Source: Larimichthys crocea (Eukaryota; Chordata; Actinopteri; Sciaenidae). Taken from it: a stretch of DNA of 64,000 nt. The notes under the pieces are model-generated. The model had not been told where the DNA came from, did not search any database, and worked only from the letters and a program-made list of their open reading frames with translations. The DNA lies in assembly GCF_000972845.2 (NCBI RefSeq), contig NC_040027.1:8775158-8839157 (forward strand), in the 5' to 3' direction. Each line of letters begins with the position of its first letter. Within the stretch, counting starts at the first letter, position 1. The position numbers and the translations under genes were made by a program. This document shows, one piece after another, positions 12,361 to 25,863 of the stretch.

Positions 12361-14373
12361 GTGTTGTACTACGTGTTGGAGCCCTTACTGACGTGACTCA
12401 TTGTTTTCCAGTTATTGGCAAGTTTATAATACTTCACCACGTAAACATGTAATTCAATCCAATAAAATATCAAAATGCAAAGAAAACAAACATAAAAATA
12501 ACATTAAAACATTACAAATGTTGTTAAATACACTGCAACTATGCTGCAGCTAAGACTGGCGATGACAGCGTGGTAAAAAAGCATTAGAGAGTTTTCCAGG
12601 TGCACAGAAGTCAGAAACAGAAACTTTCAGAGCAAGCAAACAAAACATTTGCCACGATAAATGGAGCTCAAACAAATGCTGATACATTTAGTTCCTAAAC
12701 ACCTAAACACAGTCTAAGAAGAACCGATCCGAGCTGGTCAAAACAACCAAAATCAGAGCGTACAGCAGAAGCTGCTCAGATTACGAGTTTTCTCTGATAG
12801 GGAGGATTGTACCACACCGGAAATCTGCAGGGATGAGATGCCCCAAAACGAGGTGTGTTTACATTCGAGTGACAAAGCCCTCCAGCCACAGCATGAGTTA
12901 TGACTCTCATCTGTCCAAAAACAAAGGCGGAAGCAGTCCGCAGAGGAAGGAGGTCAGGGTGGATGGATGGGTCAACAAAACATTGGACTTTTAACATGGG
13001 AGGTTTGTTTTCGACAGTTGGCAGGCAGCGACGCTTTCTTTTGACCATAATGACCGTCACTTGATAACTTTTACCAAGCGTCCCCTAATGTTAATGAACT
13101 AACTTTAACGAGCCACAGGGAGAACATCACAGCCACAACACCACAGACCATAGCCATGCACGGTGGAATTCAAGGGTAAGATGAGAAGTCTGAAGCTGTT
13201 CTCATGTCTGCACTGTAAATATGAATCTACCACCTGCAGCCACTTAGCTTAGCTTCACATGGAAAGCTTTTTATATATTTAAGATGAAATAAATCTAAGA
13301 AGAGATTTCTAAAAAAAAAGGTGTTCTCTGGATCTTTTGAAGCGCTGTGGAAATATTTATTTGGAGGTGTTCTGTTCTTTAAGTAACTGAAACGGCAGCC
13401 TGCTGGGTTTTTGGCACAGGTCTCCGAGTGCACTCACTATAAAAGGTTCATTAATTAAAAATGGTATAGTTGAAGTTTATCAGTCCACATAGAGGGTAAA
13501 TGAGGTTCTAATCTTGTCAACCAAAGACTGAAGTTGCTTTATGTCCTTTAAAATATGCTTTAATCATCTGCAGTATAATGATTTTATGCATTTGAAGCAG
13601 GCCAGAGTATCCCACTGAGGGCCTATTGATGGCTCGTAAACTGCATACAGTAATTGGTAGTAAGTGTCTAAGTACTTGGCATGTACTGACCACTGTAGAG
13701 TGTCTTAATTTGTTCCAATACTTATGCCCAGAGGGGGAGAAGATGCACCATTAATATCTAAAAAACAACAACAACAACACATAAACATCTGCCGCACAGC
13801 GTGATTTAACTTCTCTCCGAACAATTAAAGCTTCAAAATAACAAAACTATGTGGGTGATTTATCATTTCAATTCACAGGCAGCCGTTATGAGCCAATATT
13901 TAATTAAAAGGATCTCGAAATATCCTCTCATCATATTCTTTATTTATATATACTCGTGTCATATAGGTCGGTAACTCAATAACTCAATGCTTGCAATGTT
14001 TGCATGTGCAAAGGGTTCATACTGATTACAGAGAGAGAGAAAAAATTGACTCAGAGTTCCCTTCAATAACAGCTCTCCTCATTAAAATTAGGTTAACCGG
14101 CTGATTGTAGGGTTTTTCATCGAATTGCACCATACTGGCCATGGTTTCATTAATTCTTTAGTAAGTGAGCCAATCAAGACCACTTGCCATGTTTTCAAAA
14201 TACAATAATTAGGTTTATCCGGTGAAACAAAATCTAATTCGAGCTGAAGTCTTCATGAAATTGCTGTAATCATACAGGAAGAAAAATAAATCCAACAACA
14301 GGGGCGATTTAATCTGTGTTTTTTTTTTTTCTCGTCGTTATTGACAAAAGCCTAAAGAGCGGCGAGCGTTTAC

Positions 14374-14558
14374 CTTGATGGCAGTGGAGGCGATCTGGAT
14401 GTGGTGCAGCTTGTGCAGGGTGCTCTCCCTGTCAATGAAGTAGGAGGCAGCCAGCTGGTGCAGAGCTTCCAGAGTCACAGCTGTGCCATTGGATTCAGTC
14501 ACTTCAGACGTCCGACTCAACTTCCGCTTGTCCACAAAGATCATTAATGACTCTTCCC
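14374..14558 (-). CDS. brinp3: BRINP3-like coding exon, MACPF domain core (exon 4 by family numbering)
   Basis: This 185-bp exon has acceptor TTCACAG|GGGAAG at 14559/14558 and donor ATCAAG|GTAAAC at 14374/14373. Its first two bases complete Gly149 and it ends in phase 0 after Lys210. It encodes EESLMIFVDKRKLSRTSE, a short variable Ser/Thr-rich stretch (VTESNGTAV), then TLEALHQLAASYFIDREST and LHKLHHIQIASTAIK. VDKRKLS and IASTAIK are the BRINP3 form, while FIDREST is the BRINP2 form in my recollection. Overall, BRINP3 is favoured over BRINP2, and BRINP1 is excluded. The frame joins without a break to the exons on either side, so there is no sign of a pseudogene. Confidence 0.94.
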
Positions 14559-16111
14559 CTGTGAATGCACACGCGCAGACACACACACGCGCTTCATGAA
14601 TGACTAATCCCCTTCTGAACATCCGCTCACATAATGTTCTTAGCGGTGCAGAGGTAAATATTAAGCCCCGCGCACCTTTCATCATTACACAAACACGAAG
14701 GTGTCTGTCTGCAGCTACAGTATATTGCACAGTTTGAGATGCTTTATAGAGCCTAAGCCTCTCAATACTAACAGAGCCCGAGCTTTCACAGGATAGCGTA
14801 TTGATGAACAGTGGGGAGAGAGAAGATCAATGGAAAAATCCTTTCTAACAGCATTGGGTTTTATGTGCAATGTGGTTTTAATTTGAAGAGACATTAGAAC
14901 CAACATTACGATACAGCACATTACCACTGGGGATAGACAGGTTAACACATCTCCACCGCAGTGTGAGAAGAAAATCCTCGATTGTAACAAGTAACTTTGT
15001 ATATTAGTGAGTCCTGAAAGCCTTTTAGCAACCCGAGATAAAAATATGATGAGATTATTTCATGTGAATACAAATGCATTTCTCAATTCTAACACAATCT
15101 ATGATTTTATTTCATTGAGGAGGTGGCAGGGATTAATTATAATTTATAATTAACCATTGGATAAAACAACTTTAAAACATGTGCACGTTAAAAGAGTCCA
15201 CCAATATGCTCCTTAAGGCAACAGTGTGGGTTACACTTTAGCTGTTGTACTTCTTTGTTTGCAACACATCATGCACCGGATTCTGGATCCAATCTATTTA
15301 GAAAAAAACAGTTAGTATTCACTGTGGCTTTGAGAGTTTATGCACAAGAGATACGAGATGAAAAGAAGCAGCAGAGGAGCACGGGGAGGAGATTGTGCAG
15401 CAGATAGCCATGGAGCTTTGCTGCGCGTTACGGTACTCTGGCTAACTTACATCCATTGTTATGGAAACAGAGATTCCATGTTGATTTTCTTTTTTTGCAT
15501 GAATTAGAGAATATAATCTTAAACAACCACAAAAAGCCCGTCAGTCACAGCTGAGACAATATTTGTGTATCAGTGCAAGAAGCTTTAGAGCTTCGCATTT
15601 GTTTAATTGCTAGATCTTTACTCTTTCTTGGCAACTCACCATCATTTGATAGCCAACGGTTTGCAGAAACAATGATGGACAAGCAAAGAAAGAGGGGGAA
15701 CTTTATACACTGATATGCATTTTTAAGCAAATGATCTAAATTCAGAACAGGAACTGGAAATCCCTTTAGCCCTTTCCTATTTGGGATTTCCACCACATCT
15801 GAAGAAATAATGGATAATTATAGTAATTATGGAAAGCATCACCTTTTTGATGCAGATTCTCCAAATTAGTAAGTGACTCGCTAGACCTAATTCTAACTAG
15901 ATTGAAACAAACAGCAACTCACTACTAAATTTAGACAGAGGTCGTGAAATGGTTCCTGGAAGTATCCCTGTTGTTGCAAAGGACCACATGTTGTCCTGGT
16001 TCTAAGCCACCTGGATGCACGCAACCTCACCTTTTAACACCTCCGTTCTCCCACGTGTTCAGGTAGGTCAACGAAAATCAAAGAAAACCACAGCACATCT
16101 ACTTTATTTAC
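14559..16111 (-). other. Intron between the exons at 16112-16302 and 14374-14558 (1.55 kb)
   Basis: Bounded by GTAAAT at the donor and TTCACAG at the acceptor. Unique-looking AT-rich sequence. I see no repeat or additional exon. Confidence 0.88.
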
Positions 16112-16302
16112 CTCCCAGTGTAGCAGAGAGCAGGAAGTGGGTTCCATACTTTCTGATAATGTTGTCAGTGATGGCGCCGAGGCTGGGCCTCCTGCCCAGC
16201 TGCCTAATGGTCTGGAGGAACTCGGGGTCCAGCGGCAAAGAAAAGCCATTGTTCTCTTGTCTCTCCAGGGCCAAGCTGTTCACCTTCCAGCGGCCAAACT
16301 CC
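16112..16302 (-). CDS. brinp3: BRINP3-like coding exon carrying the MACPF signature (exon 3 by family numbering)
   Basis: This 191-bp exon has acceptor TTGCAG|GGAG at 16303/16302 and donor GGGAG|GTAAAT at 16112/16111. The first G completes Arg85 and the exon ends in phase 1. It encodes residues 85-148 and starts REFGRWKVNSLALER; REFGRWKVN matches BRINP3, where BRINP2 has REFARWKVN. It then gives LGRRPSLGAITDNI and KYGTHFLLSATLG. With the first residue of the next exon this completes the MACPF signature Y-G-T-H-F-x6-G-G (residues 137-149). The middle of the exon (ERQENNGFSLPLDPEFLQTIRQL) differs at many positions from the mammalian BRINP3 form I recall, more than the neighbouring exons do. That suggests a fish-specific duplicate or a fast-evolving segment. 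Long open frames on the opposite strand here are shadows. Confidence 0.93.
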
Positions 16303-16691
16303 CTGCAATGTCACAAAAAAAACGCACGCTCAGTGGAAGCAAAGGACACACAACACATGAATGCTACATGCAGGGACATTTGAGAGAGCGGGTTCAACAG
16401 ACGCCACATATTATTTGAACTCGCACACAATAGGGGTCCCTCTTTGGATTTCTATCATTGTAAAGAAAATGACAGAGCCATTTTGAAACATTTCCATTAG
16501 ACAACAACAATGCACAGACTAAAACGATCGAGTTTTCTTGAAAAGAGAGTAAACACAGTCCATTGTTGTGATTTTAAAGTGGAAAGAACACAGTTTGCCC
16601 TTCAAGGGGGGGTTCAAACTCAGATCTGTTCCTTACTGGGTTTAAAATATGATGTCTGCATGACCTCTAACTGGATCTCTTGTGCCACCAT

Positions 16692-17240
16692 AGGCGTAAT
16701 TTATGGGGTGGGTTGCAACCCCCCCAATAATCCAAACCAGCCACCATAACCCACCCAATATCATATCACAACTATTGATAAAGATTGTTAAGTATTATAA
16801 TAATAATAATTTAGCAACACTTAACGCTTTCCGTTGAGCCCATCGGTGTGTCCAATAGGACATGATGGGCTAAAAGCCAATAGGAGAGCTTTGTGCGATA
16901 ACTTTATCAGCCAAAGATCGTCTATATATATGACGATGATTGTTCTCTGACCGTGTATGATCACTATTATCGGCGGTATCAGCTGTAAATCCTAATAAAT
17001 AATATATAAACCAAAGACATTTATGCATTTACCACAAGCTGAGAGCAGTAAATGTGCTTGAGATGAAGGAGAACCCGTGTTTAGTGCATGATAAAAAATG
17101 TCTGTACCACATGTAAATGTTTATATATATACTGTGTATATATATATATAGGTAAAGATGTCCTCATGGGGCATGTCCTCAGACCTGCTTCACAGGCGGA
17201 CATCTTAACCCCCCCAATGTTCAACTTAAAGTTACGCCCT
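16692..17240. mobile_element. Candidate non-autonomous DNA transposon with short inverted ends
   Basis: The left end reads AGGCGTAATTTATGGGG. The right end, on the opposite strand, reads AGGGCGTAACTTTAAGTTG, so GGCGTAA(T/C)TT is inverted at the two ends. Both ends also carry AACCCCCCCAAT in direct orientation, and the left one is part of a perfect GGGTTGCAACCC palindrome. The interior has no coding capacity. No clear target duplication is seen, so the superfamily is unassigned. Confidence 0.5.
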
Positions 17241-18529
17241 CTGTGTGCCCCTTTTTAAAAGATAAATGGTCCCGTGCTGTTTCCACCTCCGGCTCGGAGA
17301 ATTGCTTTGCACCATAGTGAAAAACATTGTGTTTCACCACCGATTTTGAATAATAGCACAATCTTTTCTCATCTCGAGTCACTTTTTGAGGAACTCGACG
17401 GGCTGTAATCACGGAGGAGTCTTGCTGCTTTCGGGGCCTCTTTTGGGGGGAGCGGGCTTCAGCTAAAGTCGTTTGATATTCAGCCTGGCCTTGGAGCGTG
17501 CCAGCTGCCTTTATCTACCGAGTGCAGACTGAGTGCTGCTGCTTGATGCATAGATTAGTGCTACTGAAATACAGCTGGTACAAAAACATGGCTCCTTGTA
17601 GGGGAGAAATTGAAGACCTTTCAATCACTGTTGGTCAAGTGGTTGACTTGTCAAGTGGAAAACGAAACACAAATAAAATCGGACATGCGATTGAGTTTGA
17701 ATGTGTCCTAGGGGAGAATTACATCTGAAAATACCTGCACATGCCTCTTCTTTGTCCTCAATACTATATCTCCCATCCTTGTTCAGAAGAATGACACCAG
17801 TAATGATAGAGAACATTCGAACATTTTGAAAGATTGGCTGAGATGATGGATAAAATCCCATCTCCACTGCTACTGAGACAAAGACATCAGAAGCAGTTCA
17901 GAGATGAACAAGTTTTTATTCTTTCGACGTGGTTCGATGAAAATGCAGCCTGGAAGATGGAGTAACAAGGCAGACTAATTTGACCAACTGGCAGCTGCTT
18001 TCCATCTGTATCTTGTGTAGTTTAGATGTCAGCTTTACTCAGCCATTTCCTACAAATGTCTAACTCCTGTGTTTGTGGTTAGAGGCTGTGTGTGACACCC
18101 TGGTGGAACATTGACCATTATTTTTCATGTTCCTGGTTTGAGTATAACTCTTGTTGCATGTTTTACTCCATCTCTTATTTTCTGTAGCGTGTTTTCTACT
18201 CCATGCCTTAAAAAAGGTTCACCAAGTGTGACATATCCCATCAAAAAAAGTCGATTTTTAGACACTAATGAGAAAATTAACTCAAAAACACACACCTCTG
18301 ACATTTTAGCGTACCGTAATGCCATTAACAGTAATGTGCTGAGACCGATGTCAAGAAATACTTGGGAGTTTTATTCCTCTCTACCCACGGTAACACCCAC
18401 TGTGTACCGCAGGACCTTCAGCTGTCAGTCTCTTTGACACCAGCATGACATATTGTAGCACCTTTTCATTGGATACATGCATGCACTCATTTACATCTTA
18501 CTTAAATCATACTACGCTGTTCAATTAAT

Positions 18530-18660
18530 TTCCCCTGTGCTAATTATATTTACCACAATGTGCAATTTATCTTTCTTGTGCAATTTACTTATGTAAATGT
18601 TATTTATTTACATTGTATAATTGCATCCTGTTATACAAAGCTATATATGTGTATACGGCA
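18530..18660 (+). repeat. Dispersed repeat fragment rich in GTGCAATT
   Basis: It shares GTGCAATTTA/GTGCAATTACTT and TTTACATTGT-type motifs, in the same order, with 36855-36915. This supports a common repeat origin. AT-rich, no coding potential. Confidence 0.4.
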
Positions 18661-19135
18661 TAATTTCTCTCCTTTTTGGCTCCAGTTTGGTCTCCACCAA
18701 CCAAATCTTGCTTTTCTAGCAGCGATGTGTTCGGCTTCCCCTAAACAGCTAGCCGCGAACTTTGCGTGCCAGCTTCCTTCTGCTGCTGGAAACAGGATTT
18801 ATGAAAGATTGTTAAGACGATACACAACATGGGAATTACTCAATCTATATCACCAACGTCTCGTAGCATCTCAACTCAATGCAAGCTGCTTTGCAGGACT
18901 GCACAAAGAGATACTGCAGCTTCTGCACTGTAACTGACACCTGAAATGCTTCTATGGATTCTGAGCCGTGAAATCCCTTAAACTTTTAAAAATTTAAACA
19001 GTTTTCCCACAGCTTGGGAAGACTCTTTGCAAACTGGGTGTTCTGATGTGTCTTTTTTCTCTCTCTAACATATATAAAACCCGTCCAACACCCTGTAGAC
19101 ACACACCAACTCCCTCATGCGAACACGAATGCATT

Positions 19136-19166
<31 letters not shown>

Positions 19167-21749
19167 CCCGCAGCTGCAAGCATCTCAACAAAGCTGCCCT
19201 TGCCGCAACAACTTTGCTATCGCCCAGAATATCGCAGAGCCCCCACGGGGGCCGCGGGCCTGCTGCCAATCAATTTCCCACCAATAACAATGACCCCAAG
19301 AGAGAAATACAAAATAGAAAACAGCTCATTAAGACCTGTTTCATGTCAGTGTTTCTCTATAACGAGCGGCCATTAGTGTTTCTCTCCGTCCACCGGGGCC
19401 GGCTGAAGAAGGGAGCAAGCAGAGAGAGAGAGAGGAGGAAGGAGAGCTTAGCTCTGATCCACACAGTGCCTTGCAATGTCTCTCGCTGATGGACATTTAT
19501 GAACGTTGCCACAGCTAAGCTGGAGAACACAGAGCCCGCAGACACCTTTTGCACACGGCTCACATACACATAAACGCGAAAAGATCCTGCGTTTCATGGA
19601 AGACTTCAGGTTTATTTTACACTTAACTGTTTTCAGTGAGATGCTGAGTGACTGGAATAGCCTATCACAGAGACACACACACACACAATAAGAGGCGGCG
19701 GGTTTATTTCACCCGCAGCTCTGTTCAGCAGGGGGCTCGCTGCACATCTACCTGTCAGCCGCACCCCCCTCTGAGCAAGTGGGAGCGCTGTGTACCGCGA
19801 GGTGAAGAGCTGCAGCAGCTACAGGGGCCTGAGATCAGACCAGGAGAGTCGTAGGCTGCTATCTGTCCATCACAGTGTACAGGGAGCCTGGGGGGGCGCT
19901 TGGTGCCCAACATAACAAATCAGGAAAACCAACCTGGCAGATAACCTGCTGATGCAGTTGAAACACGCCACTGAGCATAGCAATGTAGATTCAGTACAGT
20001 GTTTGACTGAGCGGGGCTGATGTTATCTCCTGAGGCGGGTTAACGGGCAAACAATTGTATGAAAATAAAATGTTTTCACAGACACAACATGGTGTGTTTT
20101 TAAAAACACATGAAAATATAAAACTGCCTTCGAGGTTTAAAGGAGCGTTTTGTAAGTTAGTTGAAACTTTTGAGAGAATAAAATAGCTTTACTCTTATTT
20201 TAATCATTTCACATCAAGGAGACGTCTGTCAAAGAATCATTGTGTAATCGTGTGCAATTATGCATGATATTGTATTACATGAACAATTACAGTGGCACTG
20301 GCCCACATAGACTATTGTTTAGATTAGCCTCAATGTCATTATTCTTTGTGAAAAATACCTAAGGGAGTGTCTATATAAAGGCTGCTGCAGGCTGAAATCC
20401 TGACCCTCTGGTTAATAAAAAAAAAAGCCCACAAGCTGTGTTAAGACTGTTTCATAATTCTGTTAAATGACTGGAAACCACGGAGGGGGGCCACACCACG
20501 TCTTTCAAACTTTGGGTAGAATATGGAGCTAAATTAGGTTATACTAATGCAGGGTCAATTTGAAATCCTTTCAGAGCGATTTGCACATTAATTCAGTTGT
20601 TTGCCCCTTTATTAACCTGAACAGCTCTCCTGTTACAGGAAGCGAATCTGCACAGAATAACGACGTATGAAATTTCCAGCATGTCACATCTCAAAATCTT
20701 GCACACATTTTCTAAAAGCACGTTCATTTTTTAGCTTTTCTGAAGTAGAATTTATGCTTTATAAAGTCACTGCGTGTGCAAGTCTATGAATAAGCTTAAC
20801 GGCTCTGCAGTTCTTCTGTTGTCATTTCAACTCGTCACGAGAACATCTGAATGTCAGAGAAAGAAAAAGAAGTGGGGAATAAAAGTGAAAGTAACAACTC
20901 GTCTTTGCAGGTGTTCTGAATATTTGCATTTATACATCGTTTCCAACAGCGAGCTGATTACCAGTGAAGACAGTTTTCTTCCATCTCTCATTTCCTCGCT
21001 GTTTTACTCACATACTGTATAATGACTTTCCAGCAGTTAGGTCCAGATCATTGCTCCACATATCAAAACTCTGGGTTCAAACTGTGATTTACTGCACAAT
21101 ATTTACACACTGGAAATGCAATACAGGCATTTTTTTCCTTCGATTATATAGTAATTAGTCCATGATTTGAGGCATATCAGTGATACGAGGGGAGAGAGGT
21201 TAATTAAATGACTTCCTTTGTTTGACGGATTGTCTCAAAAATGTTTCATTTCACATCTGACTTGCATACAGGATGCCATAAAAACAAGTTTTTCTCCTAG
21301 AGACTCTGTTGTACAACTCACTAATTTGTTTTGCCAATGAAACCTAATTGCTGATTAGATCATGTTCCCTGGCATGGTTTTCTTCCAAATGACCGGAAGT
21401 CCTGCGTTTGTTATGTTCAGGCAATAAATCTTTGGTTAGGTTTTGTGAAAGATTTCTTTCCTAGAATCAACCAAGTGCTTTAAGTACAGAAAAATTACCA
21501 TGGAGAAAGTTTATGCATGCTTTAGTGGATATTATTAAAGTGGATATTATCAGTGGTTTTGCAGATAATTCTTTTTTTTCACATTATGTTGATAAAATAC
21601 AAATAAAGGCCAGAAGATAATTACATTTCTTTTCAAACATATTTGCAAATGCACATGTAAATAAGAAGTGTGCAGATGTAATTTCTAGACACAGGATTCA
21701 CCTGAAAAATCTAAAACCAGCCAAAAGACTGCTTTGCAATACTTTGCAT

Positions 21750-22350
21750 CAGGGGTCTTCAACCAGGGGTCCATGATAAAGTAGACTGCAAGCATTAATA
21801 TGCAATAATAGGCTACTGATTCTCATAATGCAGTCTAACATAACTTGAACTATAGGAGGGAAAGAAAAAAAAAAAGGGGAGGAAAGGTGTTGGCTAAAAC
21901 GCCTCGAACAATAACGTTACTAAATAATGTGAGATATTAGTTTGATATGAAGAGAGGCAGAACGGATAATCTGTCACAGTAACAAGGCCTCGAGCTCGAG
22001 ATCCTACAGCTACTCCTACCACCTCTGCCGAGGACGTCATCATATCAATGATGAAGCTAAATGTTTCTTTGTTGAATAATAATAATAATAATAACAATAA
22101 TAATAATAATAATAATGATAGAAAATATAAGCCTGATCAACAACAAAAACAATAACAACTGTAATAATTATGCATGAACACATATGGTCTAATAATCCAG
22201 TATATAAATAGGTGAATAAAGTAAATATAAAAAATATATAAGCCAGAATTAAAAGAGGAATTTAAAAAAAATGAATTACATCCCTGTTTTTATTATATGA
22301 TTATTTCTTGTCTAAAGGGTGCCTGGGCTGTAAAAGGTTGAAGACTCCTG
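21750..22350. mobile_element. 601-bp non-autonomous hAT-like transposon
   Basis: The ends are CAGGGGTCTTCAACC (21750-21764) and, inverted, CAGGAGTCTTCAACC (22350-22336), giving 15-bp terminal inverted repeats with one mismatch. The flanks CTTTGCAT (21742-21749) and CTTCACAT (22351-22358) match at 6 of 8 positions, as expected for an aged 8-bp hAT target duplication. CAGGGGT-type ends also fit hAT. It encodes no transposase and contains an (AAT)n tract at 22075-22117. A related truncated copy lies at 46249-46620. Confidence 0.82.
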
Positions 22351-23914
22351 CTTCACATTTTGACCTAAAAATGCACATTTTAAATTCATCAAAGCTCCTG
22401 GAGGAATAATTAGATGTAGGAAAACAGGGCAAAAACAAAAAGCAAAAATAAAACTAATAAAAGAACAAGTTCATTGTATTTAATGATTTGGTAATTTATC
22501 CAAATGGATGTGAATCAATGTTAAAGAGAGAGACCAAATCGTAAGCTAACAAGACATTCACGTTACTTTAAGAGACAAACATTTACTTATCATCGGAAAG
22601 ACCTGAGCCAGAACACATTGTTGTGTTTTGTAGCTGGGTTACCCCAGATACCAAAATAACCCGCTGTGCAAAACAGTTGGTTGATGTAGACTCAAAGTTA
22701 TTTCAAGGACCTCCCCAAAGAGAATTGTGCAAAATGGGAGAAAAGTCCTTCATGCTTCATTCAGTAAGATAAACCAAATTACATTTATTTGGAAGACCTT
22801 GTGAGCAAACTGCGACCGCTCTGGTGTTTCCAATGTTGCAGCTTTTTTTTTTTCTTCTCTTGGTTTAATCTGATGTGACATTGATCCTCCTCAACATGCA
22901 TGTGCTATTAGCACCAGATAAATTAGTTTTGAAATTAAGAATCACAAACAAAGAGGCTTTTCATTCGAGCGACTTCAAAAGATATCGTACAGATGCCAGC
23001 TGCATGCCGAGCGTTTTCCTGAAAGGCACCTTCGCGTCAACTTTGCTAATTGAGCTACTGATGATCCAGTTTTTACAAGAAGAGAGTTGGACAAGTCAGA
23101 AGAGAGTGGGAGTAAGAAGGAGGGAGAGAAAAAACGGAGAGAGAGACTTGTGTCTTTTAGTTATCCACCCACTGCGGAGACAAACGGAACGAAAGCGAGA
23201 TCAAGGCGGGGGAAGAGAGAGTGTAATGATGTAGTTAATAGCTGCTGGTTGTGAACGCTTCACGAAATTGCCACCAACAGTTTTCCAACATCAAACAAAC
23301 ATCAGACCATTAATTTGTGAAAATCCCATTAAACCTGCTGAGAGGTCCCATATACGAGACAACACACTGTTTCCTGCTCATTTTTTGCCTTTCATGCCTT
23401 TGAAATGTATACTTGAGTAACACTTAGCAGCATCAAACACTTGATTACCACCTAAAACTGAGACCGTTGACACGGACAGTCTGAACCTCCTGCAGAGGAT
23501 TAGGATTAGAACTGCACCGGGGAAGCAAAATGGTGCAACAGAAAAACAACCTTGAAGGATGAAGGAGAGTCCGACTTCCTGATTATCTTGTTCAGTGACA
23601 GAATAGCTGTCAAATACACTTTATGGAGGCGCTATAATTTCACGGATATGACTGAGCATTTTGTACTGCTCCTAAATAATACTCAGCAGATGGACGAAGG
23701 AGTAAACAAGGCTAAAGTCACTCATTATTACTCGTTATTCTGAAGGCTCTCCTGGGTGCCTGGCAATCTCACAATGAATGCCTGCTAATGGCCAGAAAAG
23801 AGACCAGGGCATAGCCCCCGATGAAATTAAAGCTCCCTTTTACACTGGTTTCAATACGAATTTAACAAATGAGAACTTAACACTTTAATTAGTGAGCTGT
23901 AGAAGAGCTCGGAT

Positions 23915-24100
23915 CAGGATTTTTTAACCTTTTGGACAGAGCCATGCAAGCCGCCCCGCCCCACTTCCAATCTTTATGCCAAGTTAAACTAATCGTTTTC
24001 TGGCTGGACCCATATATTTAGCGTACAATTGTCAGAGTGGTATCGATCTTCTCTGCTAACTCATGGGAAAAAAGTGAATAAACATATTTTCAAGCTATTT
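23915..24100 (+). repeat. Dispersed teleost repeat fragment
   Basis: The sequence TTTTTAACCTTTTGGACAGA through ATATTTAGCGTACA, then GAGAGTGG-like AGAGTGGTATCGATCTTCTC, closely resembles a very common teleost repeat (GTGGACAGAGCC ... TATTTAGCGTACAG ... GTATCGATCTTCTC) that I know from fish UTRs and introns. Non-coding. The family name is not claimed. Confidence 0.6.
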
Positions 24101-24552
24101 CTGTAAAGGATAGGGTTTACTGTCTGGAAACAAGATGTACACCACAGTCTTCCAGTCAGGCACTTTGTATGCCCAGGCGACCTCCGTGACCTCCCCGTGA
24201 GGTTTTGAAGTGCCACCTCGGCCGGAAAACTCAAGTGAGGACATTCTCATTTGATGGAAACAAAAATTCACATCTCTGTTTTTGCAGGCTGCTCAGACCG
24301 AAGCAGTCTCGCTTGAATTACCTGATTGGCATCAGCTGCTTCGATCATGTTTCAGCTCATTCATCAGCTCCTTGGCTACCAGATGACTAGGAAAATCCAA
24401 TCATAGTCATACAGGTGTACACGGTGGCCTTCATAACCCGACACTTTTTCCTAATTACTCTGCCGACGCATTCATGCCAACAGTTTGCTGCTGCAGCTCC
24501 CTCCATTTTCCCGAGCTCCTCCTTAGATGTTCTCAGTAAAGTTAGCAATGAT

Positions 24553-24655
24553 CTAGTCTGCATGTCGAAGTGGGCAAGATACTGAACCCCAAATTGCTAC
24601 CAAAGGCCGTGCCATCGGTGTGTGACTGCGTATGAACGGTTAGCTCCTAAAACTC
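24553..24655 (+). repeat. SINE-like fragment (body region)
   Basis: CTAGTCTGCATGTCGAAGTG, then GGGCAAGATACTGAACCCC and GTGCCATCGGTGTGTGA, align with the better-preserved copy at 55281-55530. Truncated at both ends and lacking the tRNA-like head. Confidence 0.7.
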
Positions 24656-25168
24656 ATGCATACAGTTCGAAACTGTCAGGTTCAGAGTCCGGATTCTGGT
24701 CTGTATGTTGACTCAACAACAAATCGATCTTGAGGTACTGAGGTTGAATTAACAATTGTAGCTGGAGATAATTCACACTGATCTTGTCCCCAGATAAATG
24801 TGGTTAGTTGTCATGGTGATGTCCTGAGGTCAGGCAGTTATGTTGCACCAGAGAGTTCCTAAATAACATGTCTTGTTTTCCCTTTGTGCACAATGACTAC
24901 AACCAGTGTAAATGAAGTTTAAATAAATACAGACTAAACATAATTGTGGGACTTATGTCTGGGAAATTAATATGGACTGTCTGAGCCATGTCTGATGTGA
25001 CATTAATTAAAAAGTTATAAGTGAGTTGATTAAATGCTATTTTGTTATAGCCGATCGTTCCAGACCTCTGACCTTGAATGAAATCAGACGCAGACCTTTC
25101 AATAATAAGGTTGAGTACCCTCGCTCTAGTGGATCAGCGGGTCTATTACACGCCTTGTCATGATACTG

Positions 25169-25188
25169 GGTGTGTGTGTGTGTGTGTG
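25169..25188. repeat. (TG)n microsatellite
   Basis: About 10 perfect TG units. Confidence 0.95.
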
Positions 25189-25863
25189 GCATCATGTTTG
25201 TTACTCAGATACTTTGAGAAGTCCCTCAAAGAGCAGAGCATTTTCCACCAAATCAGTGTACGGTATGACTACTTGCTTGAAATGGCCACTTCTTGGACAT
25301 GAATGTCTCTGACTAAACTGTTTTGACTTCTTTATAGAAAACAGAGGATGCCTTTCTGTTTTCTTTTGCCTTTTGGCAAAGCGTTAACATTTAGGTTTCT
25401 TTCGGAAAAGAAGGCAAACGTGTAATTTTGCCTTATTTTGCGGTGTTGGTGAGGCCATCCAAACCCAATTCTGTGAAACTCTCACTGTGAGGGCTAAAAT
25501 GTCGTAGGAGGGTGAGTTTTGTTAAAAAAAGCAATTGCGTTATTGATTTGTAGCTCCCATGAATATCACCACACCTCCTGATAACAGGAAAGCAAGGGCA
25601 AATCAGAGACAGCGTGATTTGCAGGAGGGTTTGCTGACATGAGACCACTGATCCCTTTTTGTAACTGCAATTTGTCATAACGCTGTTGACAAGAGACTTC
25701 ACTGCGCACACAAAACAAAGAATGCCTGGAATCACATTGTGTACACAACGGGGAGAGCGCATACTGTTAACACACACTGTGCACACACACTCGACCTCAC
25801 AAACGCAAACAAATGGAACAGAAGTCAGAAGACGAGCCACCAGCTACGTCAAATAACGCTGCT

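Larger units (their letters stand above)
547..14373 (-). other. Intron between the exons at 14374-14558 and 441-546 (13.8 kb)
   Basis: Non-coding. It holds microsatellites at 4127, 7088 and 9728, A-rich and T-rich runs, a CpG-rich islet at about 10021-10230, a candidate degenerate transposon at 11828-12360, and a homeodomain-site-rich stretch at 5110-5215. No other stretch reads as an exon. Confidence 0.85.

Noticed and set aside
16015..16418. Plus-strand open frames of 122 and 93 codons
   Set aside because: They are antisense shadows of the BRINP3-like exon at 16112-16302.
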